NCBI GenBank assembly: GCA_036365455.1
Contig: JAWQUS010000010.1
Location: 21,810,501 to 21,874,500, forward strand
Source of the DNA: Macrosoma leucophasiata
Taxonomy: Eukaryota; Arthropoda; Insecta; Lepidoptera; Hedylidae
DNA: 64,000 nucleotides
Direction of reading: 5' to 3'
Part shown: piece after piece, positions 21,760 through 32,545 of the stretch
Layout: each line of letters starts with the position of its first letter
How positions within the stretch are numbered: position 1 is the first letter of the stretch
The notes under the pieces: generated by a model
The model's database searches: none
Told to the model about the DNA's origin: nothing
Seen by the model: the letters and a program-made list of their open reading frames with translations, nothing else
Translations under genes and position numbers: made by a program

Positions 21760-22177
21760 TTATTTCAGCGAGTAAAGGATTCCGTCTTGTTGTGCACTCA
21801 GTCTACGCACCTCTTGACGAATTCTGTAAAGGGGAGCTATCACAAAAATCCACAGCAACAATATAACTCCAAACAGAATAACAGGAACAATATCTCTCTT
21901 GTGATAGTGGTGCAGCATGGCCCCCAGTGTCTCCAGTGGAGTTCTCAACATCTACGACTGGTATATAGGTACCCATGTCTGACTGTGTTAGAGGAACAAT
22001 CTTGTGATTTGGTTGAACAATCTTGATGCAGCCAGAGAGAGGTCCCGCCGAATATAACCCATTACAAAGTAGATCAAAATTCTCGAAAGGGCCTCTACGT
22101 GTTGGACCCCCCATGTCCCCGCGCAGGCCTGACAAAGGTCCGGGGTTTAAATTGGACCCCGTGCTGACGAGAGACAT
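21760..22177 (-). pseudogene. Putative viral glycoprotein C-terminal fragment
   Basis: One minus frame runs from 22177 with Cys-containing ectodomain-like text (LLCNGLY, SGCIKIV). It passes into a second frame between about 21955 and 21915. That frame, ending at 21760, carries a strong membrane segment (VPVILFGVILLLWIFVIAPL) followed by a short basic tail. A membrane anchor near the C terminus, directly upstream of L, matches the usual G-L gene order of Mononegavirales. The upstream part is missing and the right end is cut by a SINE tail. No fusion peptide can be seen. Identity rests on position plus topology, so it is moderately supported. Confidence 0.55.
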
Positions 22178-22186
22178 AATAATAAT

Positions 22187-22561
22187 AGCAGTGGGACGTA
22201 TAATGGCAACCCATTATACGTCCCACTGCTGGGCACGAGTAGAGACTCGTGCTCCTTTTTAGGGGGAGGCCTGGAGCTTACTCCACCACGCTGCTCCAAT
22301 GCGGGTTGGTGGAGATACCAAATTAGTGGCCAACCCACAGTCGGATGTTTTCAAACGGGCGGTTTAAAGCCTCCGACAAGGTTTAACGACTGCTATCTAT
22401 CGATAGCAACCGGGACCGACGGCTTAACGTGCCCGAAGCACGGAAACGTGCATTTAATTTGCCACTAGCTGTCACCCATCACACTACCCGACCGCGCCCG
22501 TGGTGCTTAACCGAGTAGATCGTTTATGATTTACACCAGCCGCCGGGCCATGCGCGCTTCG
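22187..22561 (-). mobile_element. SINE family E copy with a snap-back 3' end
   Basis: On the minus strand it runs from GCGCGCATGGCCCGGCGGCT (tRNA-like head, box-A-like) through TAAACCTTGTCGGAGGC to GCAGTGGGACGTATAATGGG. The same family is at 31926-32216 and 59757-60051. Unlike those, the 3' end is followed by its own inverted copy: AGCAGTGGGACGTATAATGG (22187-22206) and its exact complement (22211-22230) around CAAC. An ATAATAATA tract then joins it to the viral insert. Confidence 0.8.
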
Positions 22562-22564
22562 TCG

Positions 22565-23238
22565 TGACGACTTGTGACGTGTGTGCTAAGCTTTATTTTG
22601 ACAACTGATACACCAATCATCTGTCTAAACTTGTGTAATTATTCACTTGTGTTTAAAAATCTAATGTAAGTAACCGACATTACAGTTGTTTAACCTCTCA
22701 ATTGTAGGTTCAAAAATAAAAATAAAATAATACAATAAATTATGAGATGTGTCATTCGTCCATTAATACATTGAACCACAAGCGCAATTAACAAGATCAT
22801 CAGATATCCCATTTGTTTGTCTGACACCGCCTACGCAATTTTTATTATAACTCAGCAATACGTCATATTAAACAAAAATTTAAATACAATGGAATTTTTA
22901 AAAAGACCGCACTTACTATTATTTGAATTATTTTTCAACATGCTAAAAACAGCTTACAAAAATCAACCTACTTAAAGAAGACATAAATAATAGGGTTTTA
23001 AATACCAGCTAATCTCTCTCGACCGTTGCCGACCGAAGACGGGCGAGAACCATAACATCTGATCCTATGAAGAGATATGGATCTGTGTACACTTTATCAC
23101 CACTATGATGATAAGAGCTAGGTTTACCACAGTCTATCGTACTACCTCTACCTAAATACCAAACTACCTAATACTAAACTACCTCTGATGAAATGTTACA
23201 CTCTTTGTTCTTAATTGCTAAGTTAGGTATATACTTTT
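22565..23238. other. No feature seen
   Basis: AT-rich sequence without a supported gene or shared repeat. Confidence 0.4.
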
Positions 23239-23239
23239 T

Positions 23240-23514
23240 ACTGCCTCAGAAGCCTCGGTAGCGGGCCACTACTACTGCGCTGGGACTCCGGGCTCGATTC
23301 CAGATCGGGGGCTATTCTATTAACATTTTTTCCATTTGTCTAGAAGTTTTCCCAATACGTCGGAGTTCGGTAATGTGTCCGGAGATGTCAACAGGCTCGC
23401 CACCTGTTACCTACACCGGCCAAAATGTAACCGGTGAATCGTATTGCATGTATGCTTGAATGCATGTATTTACCTACCCCTACCCTTTCGGGGTTTACGG
23501 ACGTGAAGTTACGT
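23240..23514 (+). mobile_element. tRNA-derived SINE family C, copy 2
   Basis: A tRNA-like head (GCCTCGGTAGCGGGCCACTA, box B GGGCTCGATTCC) is followed by a body with GATGTCAACAGGCTCGCCAC and a tail ending GGACGTGAAGTTACG. Facing copy 3 at 24058-24382 gives an inverted pair 540 bp apart. Confidence 0.75.
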
Positions 23515-24057
23515 TATCTACTTCTTTAACATAGTTGACATAGTGCAAAGAGTAAACATCGATAACTCGATTTTCTCACCACAATCCACGTGATTAAATC
23601 CATTCCGGCACTTGACATCCCAATATGGCGAAGTACGTGCTAAGTGAATACTGAATTACTGAAGCGATCATCGTAATATCTTCATTGATCAATTGCCACT
23701 TTGTAATACGATGATTACGGAGAATACGACATCACACTTACACATCTGGATTAAACTATATTCAAGACTGGTTGACTCACAGACTTTTTTTAATGTCATG
23801 AAGTGGCAAACAATCAATACTGTAGGTAGCAAATAATACCAACAATGGAAACCAGAAATTTCAATAAAAATGCCACCGGCGGATAATACCTTAGGCTTCA
23901 GGAGGTGCCACTCCTGAAGCATTTTTATTGAAATTAAATATTTATATACATACTAGGTACTATTATACGTCTTCAGACTTTAAGCAACATTTGAAAATAA
24001 AATATTACTATCTGAATGAATCCAGCGATTCTCGAATATCACCTACACTTGGCAACA

Positions 24058-24382
24058 CATTTTTTTTAAAAAAACGTAACTTCACGCCTGTAATCCCCGA
24101 AGGGGAAGGCAGAGGTAAATGCATGCATGCAAGCATACATGCAAACACCCACGATTCGCCGGTTACGTTTTGGCCCATGTAACAGGTGGCGAGCCTGTTG
24201 ACATCTCCGGGCACATTACCAAACTTTGAGGTTCTGGGAAATTTCCAGAAAATGGAAAAATCCCAATAGAACCAGAGATAAAGGCTTTTTCACCATTATC
24301 TCTGATAACCCCCTACCCGGGAATCGAACCCAGGACCTCAGCGTAGTAGTAGTGGCCTGCTACCACTAGGCTACCGAGGCAG
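24058..24382 (-). mobile_element. tRNA-derived SINE family C, copy 3
   Basis: Minus orientation. The tRNA-like head at the right (about 24310-24382) has box B GGTTCGATTCCCG on the minus strand and a Gly/Glu-like TAGCCTAGTGGTAGCAGG. It is the best preserved copy of this family. Confidence 0.8.
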
Positions 24383-24399
24383 TTTTTTTTAATGTAATA

Positions 24400-24899
24400 A
24401 ATAAATCGGTTTATATCACAGAATATGCTAAGAAATATTTTTTAACACACGGAATATTTAAATTCATGAGCTCTTTGGTCCTCGCCTCTGGTGATAATTG
24501 ATATAGCGTAAAATTTAATTAAAGCCTACCTTTAACACGTCATAATTTAATATCCCTTCAAGAAAAACAATTATGAGACTACATGTACTTATCATACTTA
24601 TTTTAAAGGTGGTTATTGCAGGTGGTAGTTATTGTGTTCTATAACTAGTACCGACGAGATCTACATATTATGGGTACTTAGTCTGAACGGACCAAAAAGA
24701 ATGGACCGTAGTCCATTCGGCCGTAATCAAAAATCGTCTACGTCTGAACGGACCGGTCATAAAATATTGTTAACAAATTTATACATGGGGAGTACATTCG
24801 AGTGCAAAAGTTATAAATTAAAATACTTAAAAATCATATATATTTTTTTTATTTGTATTTTTTTAAATTAAAACAATGAACCACTTAAACATATTGACA
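24400..24899. other. No feature seen
   Basis: AT-rich sequence, no supported gene. ATTGAACGGACC-like text repeats weakly near 24690-24750 (CTGAACGGACC twice). Confidence 0.4.
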
Positions 24900-24900
24900 A

Positions 24901-25050
24901 AATAAAACCCGGTCAAGTGCGTCTGGGCCACGTGCAGCGTAGGGTTCCGTAATCTTTGTAATGAAAAGATATATAAAAAATTTCTATGGAGTTGTTCAAA
25001 AAATTGAAGTGCAATTTGTGTGGAATTTAAATTTGACATGCTATTTCTAT
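24901..25050 (+). repeat. GACA-type repeat, left fragment
   Basis: It starts CCGGTCAAGTGCGTCTGGGC and includes GTAGGGTTCCGTAATC; the GACA-bearing right part is missing. Confidence 0.6.
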
Positions 25051-25059
25051 GAGAAAAGA

Positions 25060-26335
25060 AAATTAAGTTGTGCAAATAACTGTGTTACTTTTTGTCTCAG
25101 CCTGGCTACATGAAAACACGATAAACCTTTTCAGCGTTGCCTAATGGCGATTAGTTATAACTATGATAATAAAAAGCTCAATATGATCAAGTTTTATTTT
25201 TAAACGAACATTAACTAACTGTTATTCAGTTGTTAACTTCATGTCGTTATAGTATAATATTGTTATCTTGATGGCCTTACTTTAGAGACAGGGGAGGGGA
25301 AATGTGATATATTTACGGACACGGTGAATTATGGTCTTTGGGCATTAAGCTGAAGATTGATTAAGTCATCAGCAGATACAGATTGGTCAAGGAATGCGGT
25401 TGTGCCTGCACCCTCAAGCTCCGTATGACATAACAGAGCCTATTCCAACCTTAATTCTAATGGACTATCATTAGCGCTAATCTATTCGTAGTGTAAATCG
25501 TTTAGCCATTGGGCTCGGTTGTCCTTTAATTATAACAATCAGTAACTCGATCACTTTGCGTGGTCTAAGAGCGTAATGGCGACACCAGAGATTTTCTAAA
25601 TAATGCAAGAGTCGCTCGCTTGCTATGTACAAATTACGGGACACAAATGAATAGTGATTTTATTTTATTTGCATCATGAAGTAGCACACAAGCATATAAT
25701 TCACATTAATGATAACTACACTGTTCATTGTATTATTAAGTAATAATTAACTTATTACAGTTAATTAAGAGTAGATTTCAGGAGTTTCTTTGATTTATTT
25801 TGTACATGAAACTAAAACTTTTTTATAGTTTATATTCCATTTACAGAAAATCTTATTGAGATTTCTAAAATATTTTTTCCGAAAGTCAATCGTTTATAAG
25901 ATCGAAATGTTAATTATTTTTTAATTTTTTTTTTATATCCTGTCTCGCGACGGCACTAGTCTACTTCAGCGGGCAATCGGCGAGCGCAGAAGGCGCTCCA
26001 GCCTAAACAATAAGTTAACGCAACTGCCTAAGGGTGACCCTTGCGGGTCCGTGCCTCGGCTTAGGGCGTTGCGGAGGGACATATGAGACATATGCGATTA
26101 TGGGCGGTGGAGAAGCCTCCCACTCCCCTCTAACATTTAAAATAAGAGAGTGAAAAATGTAAAAAAATATATGCTTTAAAAACTTTATACGAAAGTTTGT
26201 ATTCAATGAGCGAGATATTCTTAAGATTTGTATAGTTTTTAACATATGATTTATTTTCAAAACCTGCAAATTAATTTCTCGATAAATTAAACTTGCTACC
26301 GTAGTAACAAGTAATAGATACGGAACGGAAAGACC
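25060..26335. other. No gene seen; one GC-richer patch
   Basis: Mostly AT-rich. A GC-richer patch at about 25940-26130 contains TGTCTCGCGACGGCACTAGT and CGGTGGAGAAGCCTCCCACT, which looks like repeat-derived sequence but matches nothing else in the window. Confidence 0.4.
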
Positions 26336-26339
26336 ACTC

Positions 26340-27005
26340 GAGTCCGACTAGCACTTGGCCCCTTTTTAGGGTTCCGTAGTAAACAAGGAACCCTTAAAGT
26401 TTCCATGCCATGTCCGTCTGTCTGTCTGTCCGTCCGTCCGCGTTTTAGCGCAAAAACTATTAGTACTAGAGACTTGAAATTTGGCACAAGAATACACCTT
26501 AATTACGCTGACAAAGTGGTAGAATAAAAACATGAAAAAAATATATATTTAGGGTAACCTCCCCTACTTGTTACGCGAGGACATTTTTTTTTATTTTCGA
26601 TTTCCATATAGTGTGGGGTATCGTGGGATAGCTCTTTTAAGCTCTCTTAAAAATATTATGGGTGTCCGAACATCATTTTTCAATTTAGTTAACTGTACGT
26701 GACTTATTAGGCTTTAAAGTGCAAATTTTCGTTAGACTCAAGTGTCCCCCCCCCCTACAGACTAAACGGTTATTGTTAGAAATTCAAACGTTACGGCAAT
26801 AGTAGCTACATATAACGAAATTAAAAGGAAAACTATCACACCTAAGTTGGCTTTACAAGTTTGCGAGTAATAGTCGACCAAATGTATTTTACTCGAACAA
26901 GTCCATAGAAAATATAGTTTTTTTTTTTCATTACATCTCTTACTCTGTAACTACGGAACCCTACACTGCGCGTGTCCCGACACGAACTTGACCGGTTTTT
27001 TTATA
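26340..27005 (-). repeat. GACA-type repeat, copy in inverted orientation
   Basis: It begins GGCCCCTTTTTAGGGTTCCG with a GTCT/GTCC run (26413-26440) and ends GACACGAACTTGACCGGTTT. It contains a poly-C run near 26746 that matches the poly-G of the copy at 13208. With the copy at 28160 it forms a large inverted pair. Confidence 0.75.
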
Positions 27006-27351
27006 TAAAACTACGTCAAGTATAGGTAATTGACCGTCTAGAGCATGTCTGAGAATGAAGATTGCCCTGTTTAAATCGTAGTAGTCAGTCAGGTGTCTGA
27101 CCGTGGAAGCTCATAAGTTCTCACAATCATTAGATCACTTAGCACATTACGTTAGGTATTGCACCTAGGAACGCTATAATTACTGTTACACTAACGGCCA
27201 AATACTCAAACGTCACTCAAATCTAAGTGGGACTTAAAAGTCTTCTGTCTTTATAAAACACGTTCAAACGACAGAGATAGCGCACATTTGAGGGTTGCTT
27301 AAAATTGAGTACGTTTGAGTATTCAGTTACATTACACTAAATATTTACTAT

Positions 27352-27530
27352 GGTTCGGTTGCACCAAAATATTTTTTTTATGGAGAAATATGACGTTCAT
27401 CCGGCACATTTTCGATTCATGCCCGAAGGCAAATTTTTCTTTCCGTTTTTTTCTTTAATTTCTAAAGTTCACTCGCATGTGTTATTACGAAAAATAAATA
27501 GTACAATTATTAAGGGAACAGTGACATCTT
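27352..27530 (+). mobile_element. SINE family B 3' fragment
   Basis: GCCCGAAGGCAAATTTTTCT and CTTTCCGTTTTTTTCTTTAA match the tail region of the tRNA-like SINE. The head is lost. Confidence 0.5.
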
Positions 27531-27654
27531 AACGATATTGTATAAACTGCAAAGCTTATCATATCGGTTGTATTAACTATGAATTAGTTATCCTTGGATG
27601 TCGTTCACCCACAAAAACCGGTTAAAAATCAAAAAGGGAAAGCAAAATTTGACG

Positions 27655-27770
27655 CATCGGTGTGGGACTTCGGTAGCTTAGTGGTAAAGCGGCTGGACTG
27701 ATTATCCTGAGGTCCGATTCCTGCCCGAAGTCAAATTTTTCTTTCCGTTTTTTCTTTAATTTCAGGAGTA
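27655..27770 (+). mobile_element. SINE family B relative with a different tRNA-like head
   Basis: A tRNA-like segment (27664-27732) starts GACTTCGGTAGCTTAGTGGT and closes CCCGAAGTC, then the family tail AAATTTTTCTTTCCG. Box A resembles TAGCTTAGTGGT and box B is degraded. It is a separate subfamily from the copies at 6.7, 32.7, 49.8 and 56.0 kb. Confidence 0.65.
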
Positions 27771-28159
27771 TTGCAAATTATCTCCATCGGAAGAAAAGTC
27801 AATATCACTGACTTCAATAGTGTTCAGAATTCAACCCGAGCCCACGACTCTCGCAGATTGATGTTCTTTTAAATGATGAATGTTCATCAAATTTGCGAAG
27901 CATGCCATCAAATCAAACTAATTTCAATCAGAACGAACCAAGCGTGCAGAGCCGGCGGAGGCCGGAATTATTGTCGGCGACATCAAACGTGAAATGCAAT
28001 TTTAACCGCTGCCGAGAATCCACTCGCGCCCTCTGAACGGACGAATGACACCAACGGGATATTAATGTTGATCTGTTTATAGCACATTATTGATATTCTA
28101 AGGCCTAAATAATGTTAAGGGATTTATTATTATATTTTATCAAATTACATCTACCGGCG

Positions 28160-28754
28160 GTAATGAAAAAAAAAACGGTCAAGTGCGTGTCGGGCCACGC
28201 TCAGTGTAGGGTTCCGTAGTTTTTAGGTTTGATTAAAGTAATTAAAAAACATTTTTTTTTGGATAGTGGTTCAAAAATTTCGAGTAAAATACATTTGGTA
28301 TTTTACTCGAAAACGCAAACTTGTAAGGCCAACTTAAGTGTGATAGTTTTCCTTTTAATTTCGTTATATGTAGCTACTATTGCCGTAACATTTGAATTTC
28401 TACCAACAACCGTTTAGTTGGTAGACCCCCCTCTACCAACTAAACGGTTGTTGGTAGAAGACACTTAACTCTAACGAAAATTGGCACTTTAAAGCTTAAT
28501 AAGTCACGAATAGTTAACTTAATCGAAAAATGATAACCCCTTACATTATTGAAAGACCTATCCAAAAATGTCCCACACTGCATAGAAAACGAAAAATTTT
28601 AAAATTATCCGCGCGTTACGTGTATGGGAGGTAGGTACCCTAAATATTTTATTACATCCTTTTTTCTTACCATTTTGTCGGAGTAGTTAAGGTGCATACT
28701 TCTGCCTAATTTCAAGTCTCTAGTACCAATAGTTTTTGCGCTAAACCGCGGGCG

Positions 28755-28789
<35 letters not shown>

Positions 28790-28872
28790 GGACATGGCGG
28801 AACTATAACGTTTTACTCTTTTTAGGGTTCCTTGTTTACTACGGACTCTTTTTAGAGTTCCTTGTTTACTAC
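28160..28872 (+). repeat. GACA-type repeat with duplicated right end
   Basis: From CGGTCAAGTGCGTGTCGGGC to a GACA run at 28755-28795. The right end unit CTCTTTTTAGGGTTCCTTGT is then repeated about 33 bases later (28812-28870). An inverted CTACCAACTAAACGGTTGTTG-like hairpin is present near 28400-28455. Confidence 0.7.
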
Positions 28873-28889
28873 GGAACCTTAAAAAGAGT

Positions 28890-29072
28890 AAAACCATCAC
28901 CAAGAGGTCTAAATCCCGATGCAATGGCACTGCCACCCCGGAGGACTTAATAATTACATCAAGAAGCAAATTTACAGATATATGATAGTGCTAAACACTA
29001 CCATTTAGGCAGATGGGAAATGCGCTGGTACCTACGCCCCCACGCTCTAACACCGGAAACTCTACTAGTAAA
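28890..29072 (-). repeat. Family A repeat, diverged copy
   Basis: ATAGTGCTAAACACTACCAT, CGCTGGTACCTACGCCC and CTCTACTAGTAAAAA align with the left half of the family in minus orientation. Confidence 0.55.
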
Positions 29073-29074
29073 AA

Positions 29075-30080
29075 TAGGTATATTACGATTAAAACCATAA
29101 AAACGAGCTTAGCTAGTAAAAGCTACACCTCATAGAATATGTCGGTCTGCCCTTAACATTGTGTTAGCGTTGTGTGCGCCCACATAAACTTCATTTACCT
29201 ATTTCAAAGTAACAATAAACGTACCAGCCAGATTCCATTACAAATATACCCGTTTATTACACATTAAAACTCATTTACGTTCTATCTAGATTTCTCTTGA
29301 TGGCTAGACTTTCTAACGTAACCTAAATACTGTATTATTTATTGTTAAAACCGCTTTCGACTGGATTCTCAGAAACGAAATGTCACTGTCAGTTATTCCT
29401 TATAATTTTTTTTTATCGTAATGGTGAATTCTGAATTAGTGGCTTTAGCAGAGTGATTATTTTGGTATAATTTTACTGATATCACTTGATTTATAATATA
29501 CCCAGTATCTACATTAGTGAGTTGAATGGATTTTTTTATCTACAATACTAAGGCAGAATTTAATGAGGCCTTGTCAAATTCCGTTTTAAAAATGCGCGTA
29601 GGCGTAAACTAGCTGAAGATGAACAGTTGCAATTGACTCGATCTGTGAATCAATTGTTAATCTTTATTATATTTTTTTACTTATAGCCAAGCCCACACGT
29701 TTTAACTAGAATGTAGAGTATGTGAAGTTAGGTCTGGTAAAGTTATATCAAGAACCTTGGCTCTACATGAGATCTGTCTTTTCTGTTTAGAGTGTCTTTG
29801 GAGCTTGGCTTTATTCGATATCAGATAACTTTTTCACAGAATAAGCAAACTAGACTCGTCCTGGCAACATTTTTTCAAAAAAAAATTTGAAAATGTTTTT
29901 GGTAGGATGGCTGTGTAGTGGGAGAATGGCATATTCTCCCCTTATGACGCACAATACTATTGTGGGTGTCTTTGAAGAAGGCTTTGTCCAGCCGTGAACC
30001 TTTTTCAACTAGAGTGGTGGTGGTGCATGCTTTCGTTTAAAAAAATAACTATTGAACGATAGAAACCACTGTTATGTTTT
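29075..30080. other. No feature seen
   Basis: AT-rich sequence upstream of the lectin exon. GTGTCTTTGAAGAAGGCTTTG near 29968 resembles LINE-tail text. No further exon could be supported. Confidence 0.4.
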
Positions 30081-30084
30081 ACTA

Positions 30085-30330
30085 GTTGTTGCCTGCGGCT
30101 CCGCCCGCGTGTATGTCGCCTATCGCGTAACCTGTGGAAACTCATCAAATCATCCCATGGCATCCCACAGGAACATTTTCGGAATAAAAAGTATCATATA
30201 ATCTTAATCAGCTAATACCCTATCTGTATAACAAATTTCATCAAAATCCGTTCTGTAGTTTCGGCGTGATTGACGGACAAACATCCAAACAAAGAAAGTT
30301 TTTCATTTCTATTATGAGTGTGAAGTGTGA
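30085..30330 (+). repeat. LINE-tail-like repeat, ACTAGTTGTTGCC type
   Basis: From ACTAGTTGTTGCCTGCGGCT through TTTCATCAAAATCCGTTCTG and GTAGTTTCGGCGTGATTGAC to TTCTATTATGAGTGTGA. This arrangement is typical of insect LINE 3' ends. It ends only about 36 bases before the lectin exon's acceptor. Confidence 0.55.
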
Positions 30331-30365
30331 TTCATGTAATTATATATATTTTCTTTTTGTTTCAG

Positions 30366-30615
30366 ATACGGCGCCATATTGTAAAATCCGCGTTTTTCTT
30401 AATTAATCGATTTATTGATCAACAACAAACGTTGTGTTTTAAATATGACTTGATAGTAAAGTTTACAGTGAAGTGCGTGGAGTATTAGTGAAGTGACAAG
30501 TCGATCAGTGTTGTCTAAGTGTCATTAGTAGTACAATTAACAATGGAGGCGTTAGAAAGGAGAGGCAAAGTCCTTGCCATTGCCGGCATTTTTTTCATCG
30601 TGTTCTGTTCAAATT
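30366..30615 (+). CDS. C-type lectin gene, exon 1: 5' UTR and signal peptide
   Basis: A pyrimidine tract plus TTTCAG ends at 30365, so this exon may start there; alternatively transcription may start inside it (ATCAGTGTTG near 30505). The ATG at 30543 sits in a good insect context (AACAATGG). It encodes 24 residues, MEALERRGKVLAIAGIFFIV followed by FCSN: a short basic start, then a hydrophobic core, i.e. a signal peptide for secretion. The exon ends at a donor AATT/GTAAGT with one base of the next codon (phase 1). That base joined to exon 2 at 44035 gives TGC, and the frame continues, which is strong support for the pairing. A 5' UTR exon further upstream is possible. Confidence 0.8.
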
Positions 30616-31089
30616 GTAAGTAAAAACTCAATTTCTAATATGTCACTATTATTACTATACTTTTTTTAGGATGCCTTACCTTAAAGGGAGCACCGTACCT
30701 ACTGCAAAACGGTACTCATATAAGATCACTCGTGCGTCTGCCTGTCTGTCAACTTAACCGCCGCGTAACTCAATCTATCTGCCTTTTATTTGTAGTGTTC
30801 AACACTACCGTTTACGCTAGGAAACAAAGACTTTAAAAACTTTTTAATGCTAAGTAAATCACAAAAATTGTGTGTATAAAACTATTATGACAGAAAAGTA
30901 GAATATCTGCTTATAAAACAAAATAACACGGACCACACATATTGCATCCATCTATTTTAAATTTGACACAATTCGAACTGTCAATTAGTAAAAGATCGTT
31001 CGGTCCGGTCTTCTAAAATTAATGAATTGATTTAGTTCACTGTGTTGTTATTATTTCCAACTTGTTTTTAGAGTTCGGTAGCTAAATGA

Positions 31090-31440
31090 CAAAAAAACGG
31101 AACCCTTTTGGATTCGACTTGTCTGTTTGTATGTCTTTCTGTCCGTCCTTTCTTATGTCACAGCCACTTTACTCCGAAATTATTAGGATATACTTGAAAC
31201 TCGGATGTAGGTATTTTGTAAACCTAAAATATTAGTATTTTGTGAATAAAAAATGGGGTCTCCGTATTTGAAAGTAAAACTGTTTTTTTTTCTTAAATTA
31301 TACCTAGAAGTGTTGGACGGATGTGGCCGGTCCGGTGTGTGGGACCTATAGGATTTTTTATGTCGATGCATTTTGGGGTTCCGTAGTAAACAAGGAAACC
31401 TTATAGTGTCTGTCTGTCCGTCCGTCCGCGGTTTAGCGCA
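31090..31440 (-). repeat. Fragments of GACA-type repeats
   Basis: Two GTCTGTCTGTCC-type runs (31122-31150 and 31411-31430) with ACGGAACCC and GGTTCCGTAGTAAACAAGGA text. Broken and partly inverted copies. Confidence 0.5.
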
Positions 31441-31449
31441 AGACCTATG

Positions 31450-31502
31450 GTCGTGCCTACGCCCGCGAGCTCCGTCACTAGAGCTCCACCACCAGTAAAA
31501 TG
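31450..31502 (-). repeat. Family A repeat, left-end fragment
   Basis: CCTACGCCCGCGAGCTCCGT and CTCCACCACCAGTAAAAT match the first 50 bases of the family. Confidence 0.6.
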
Positions 31503-31583
31503 AGCCATAGTATTTATTCACTTACCATCAATGTAAATTGCTTGTTTGCCGTTTCACCACCGTTTGTTTTTGGTAGTGTTCAG

Positions 31584-31876
31584 CACTGGTGGTAGAGCTC
31601 CAGTGACGGAGCTCGCGGGCTTAGGCACCACCGCATTACCTAATATACTTGCCGCTAAATGGTAGTGTTCAGCACTGTCGTGTTCCGGTCAGGTGGTAAT
31701 GTACGGCCCTGTAATTTCCGGCACAGAGGCATAACACCTTAGGCCTCAGGAGTGGCAACACATCTGCATTTTGACCTTGGTCTTTGTGTGGGTGTCTATA
31801 GGCTGCAGTCATCACTTAACACCAATGTGAACTGCAAGCTTGTTTGCCACTTCCATAACATAAAAAAAAAATTAAA
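31584..31876 (+). repeat. Family A repeat, full copy
   Basis: Full-length copy ending in an A-rich tract. With the fragment at 31450 it forms a small inverted pair. Confidence 0.8.
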
Positions 31877-31925
31877 AAAAAACTTTTATGACATAAATAT
31901 TATATATTTTTCTAAGAAACTAGAA

Positions 31926-32216
31926 GCGCGCATGGCCCAGCGGCTAGTGTAGATCGTAAGCGATCTACCGCTGCGGAGGCCACGTTAAGCCGTCGGTCCC
32001 GGTTGCTATCAATGGATAGCAGTCGTTAAACCTTGTCGGAGGCCTTATGGGCGGTTTGAAAACATCCGACAGCGGGTTGGCCACTAACCCACCCACCTCC
32101 ACCAATCCGCATTGGAGCAGCGTGGTGGAGTAAGCTCCAGGCCTCCCCCCAAAAAGGGGAGAGACTCGTGCCCAGCAGTGGGACGTATAATGGGTTGCCA
32201 TTATTTTATTATATTA
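31926..32216 (+). mobile_element. SINE family E, plus copy
   Basis: It starts GCGCGCATGGCCCAGCGGCT (box-A-like), runs through CCACGTTAAGCCGTCGGTCC and CTCCAGGCCTCCCCCC and ends GGGTTGCCATTATTTTATTA. About 85 bases present in the copy at 59757 are missing near the head. Confidence 0.75.
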
Positions 32217-32545
32217 GAAACTTGATGATTCTCTTCTTTTCGAACAACCCACATAGGTATCATAAACAAGAATTGGTTGTATTAAAAAAAGTATTAACGT
32301 CAATCGATAATGATTGATATTATTTATTACTAATCGCGTTTCGCACTTTTTATTGTTTGATTTATAAGTATTTTATGTACCTAATAAATTATTACAAATA
32401 ACAAATCAACTGATTAGGTATCTATTAGGATAATAATGGCATATTAATAAAAATCATCTCACCGTTAACCAAATAAAAATACAAAACTGCGACTCGTATC
32501 ATGGCCGTTTAGTTGAGCGTCAATAAAAAAATATATTTTATAAAC

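Larger units (their letters stand above)
19387..22177 (-). mobile_element. Endogenous viral element of a non-segmented negative-strand RNA virus
   Basis: A 2.8-kb minus-strand block whose base content is richer in GC than its surroundings. In reading order it holds a putative glycoprotein tail (22177-21760), a short junction, an L polymerase N terminus and palm (21701-20208), and a further virus-like frame (20175-19387). The GDNQ polymerase motif places it in or near Mononegavirales (possibly Jingchuvirales). All frames are broken, so it is an old, inactive copy. The left end meets an ATT run (19367-19386) and the right end meets a SINE tail, both signs that retroelement machinery was involved. 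The viral family is not assigned. Confidence 0.85.

Noticed and set aside
21751..22262. Plus-strand open frames over the viral insert
   Set aside because: They are shadows of the minus-strand glycoprotein-like reading and of a SINE.
24310..24382. Glycine- or glutamate-type tRNA gene on the minus strand
   Set aside because: It is the head of SINE family C, present in three copies with conserved bodies.
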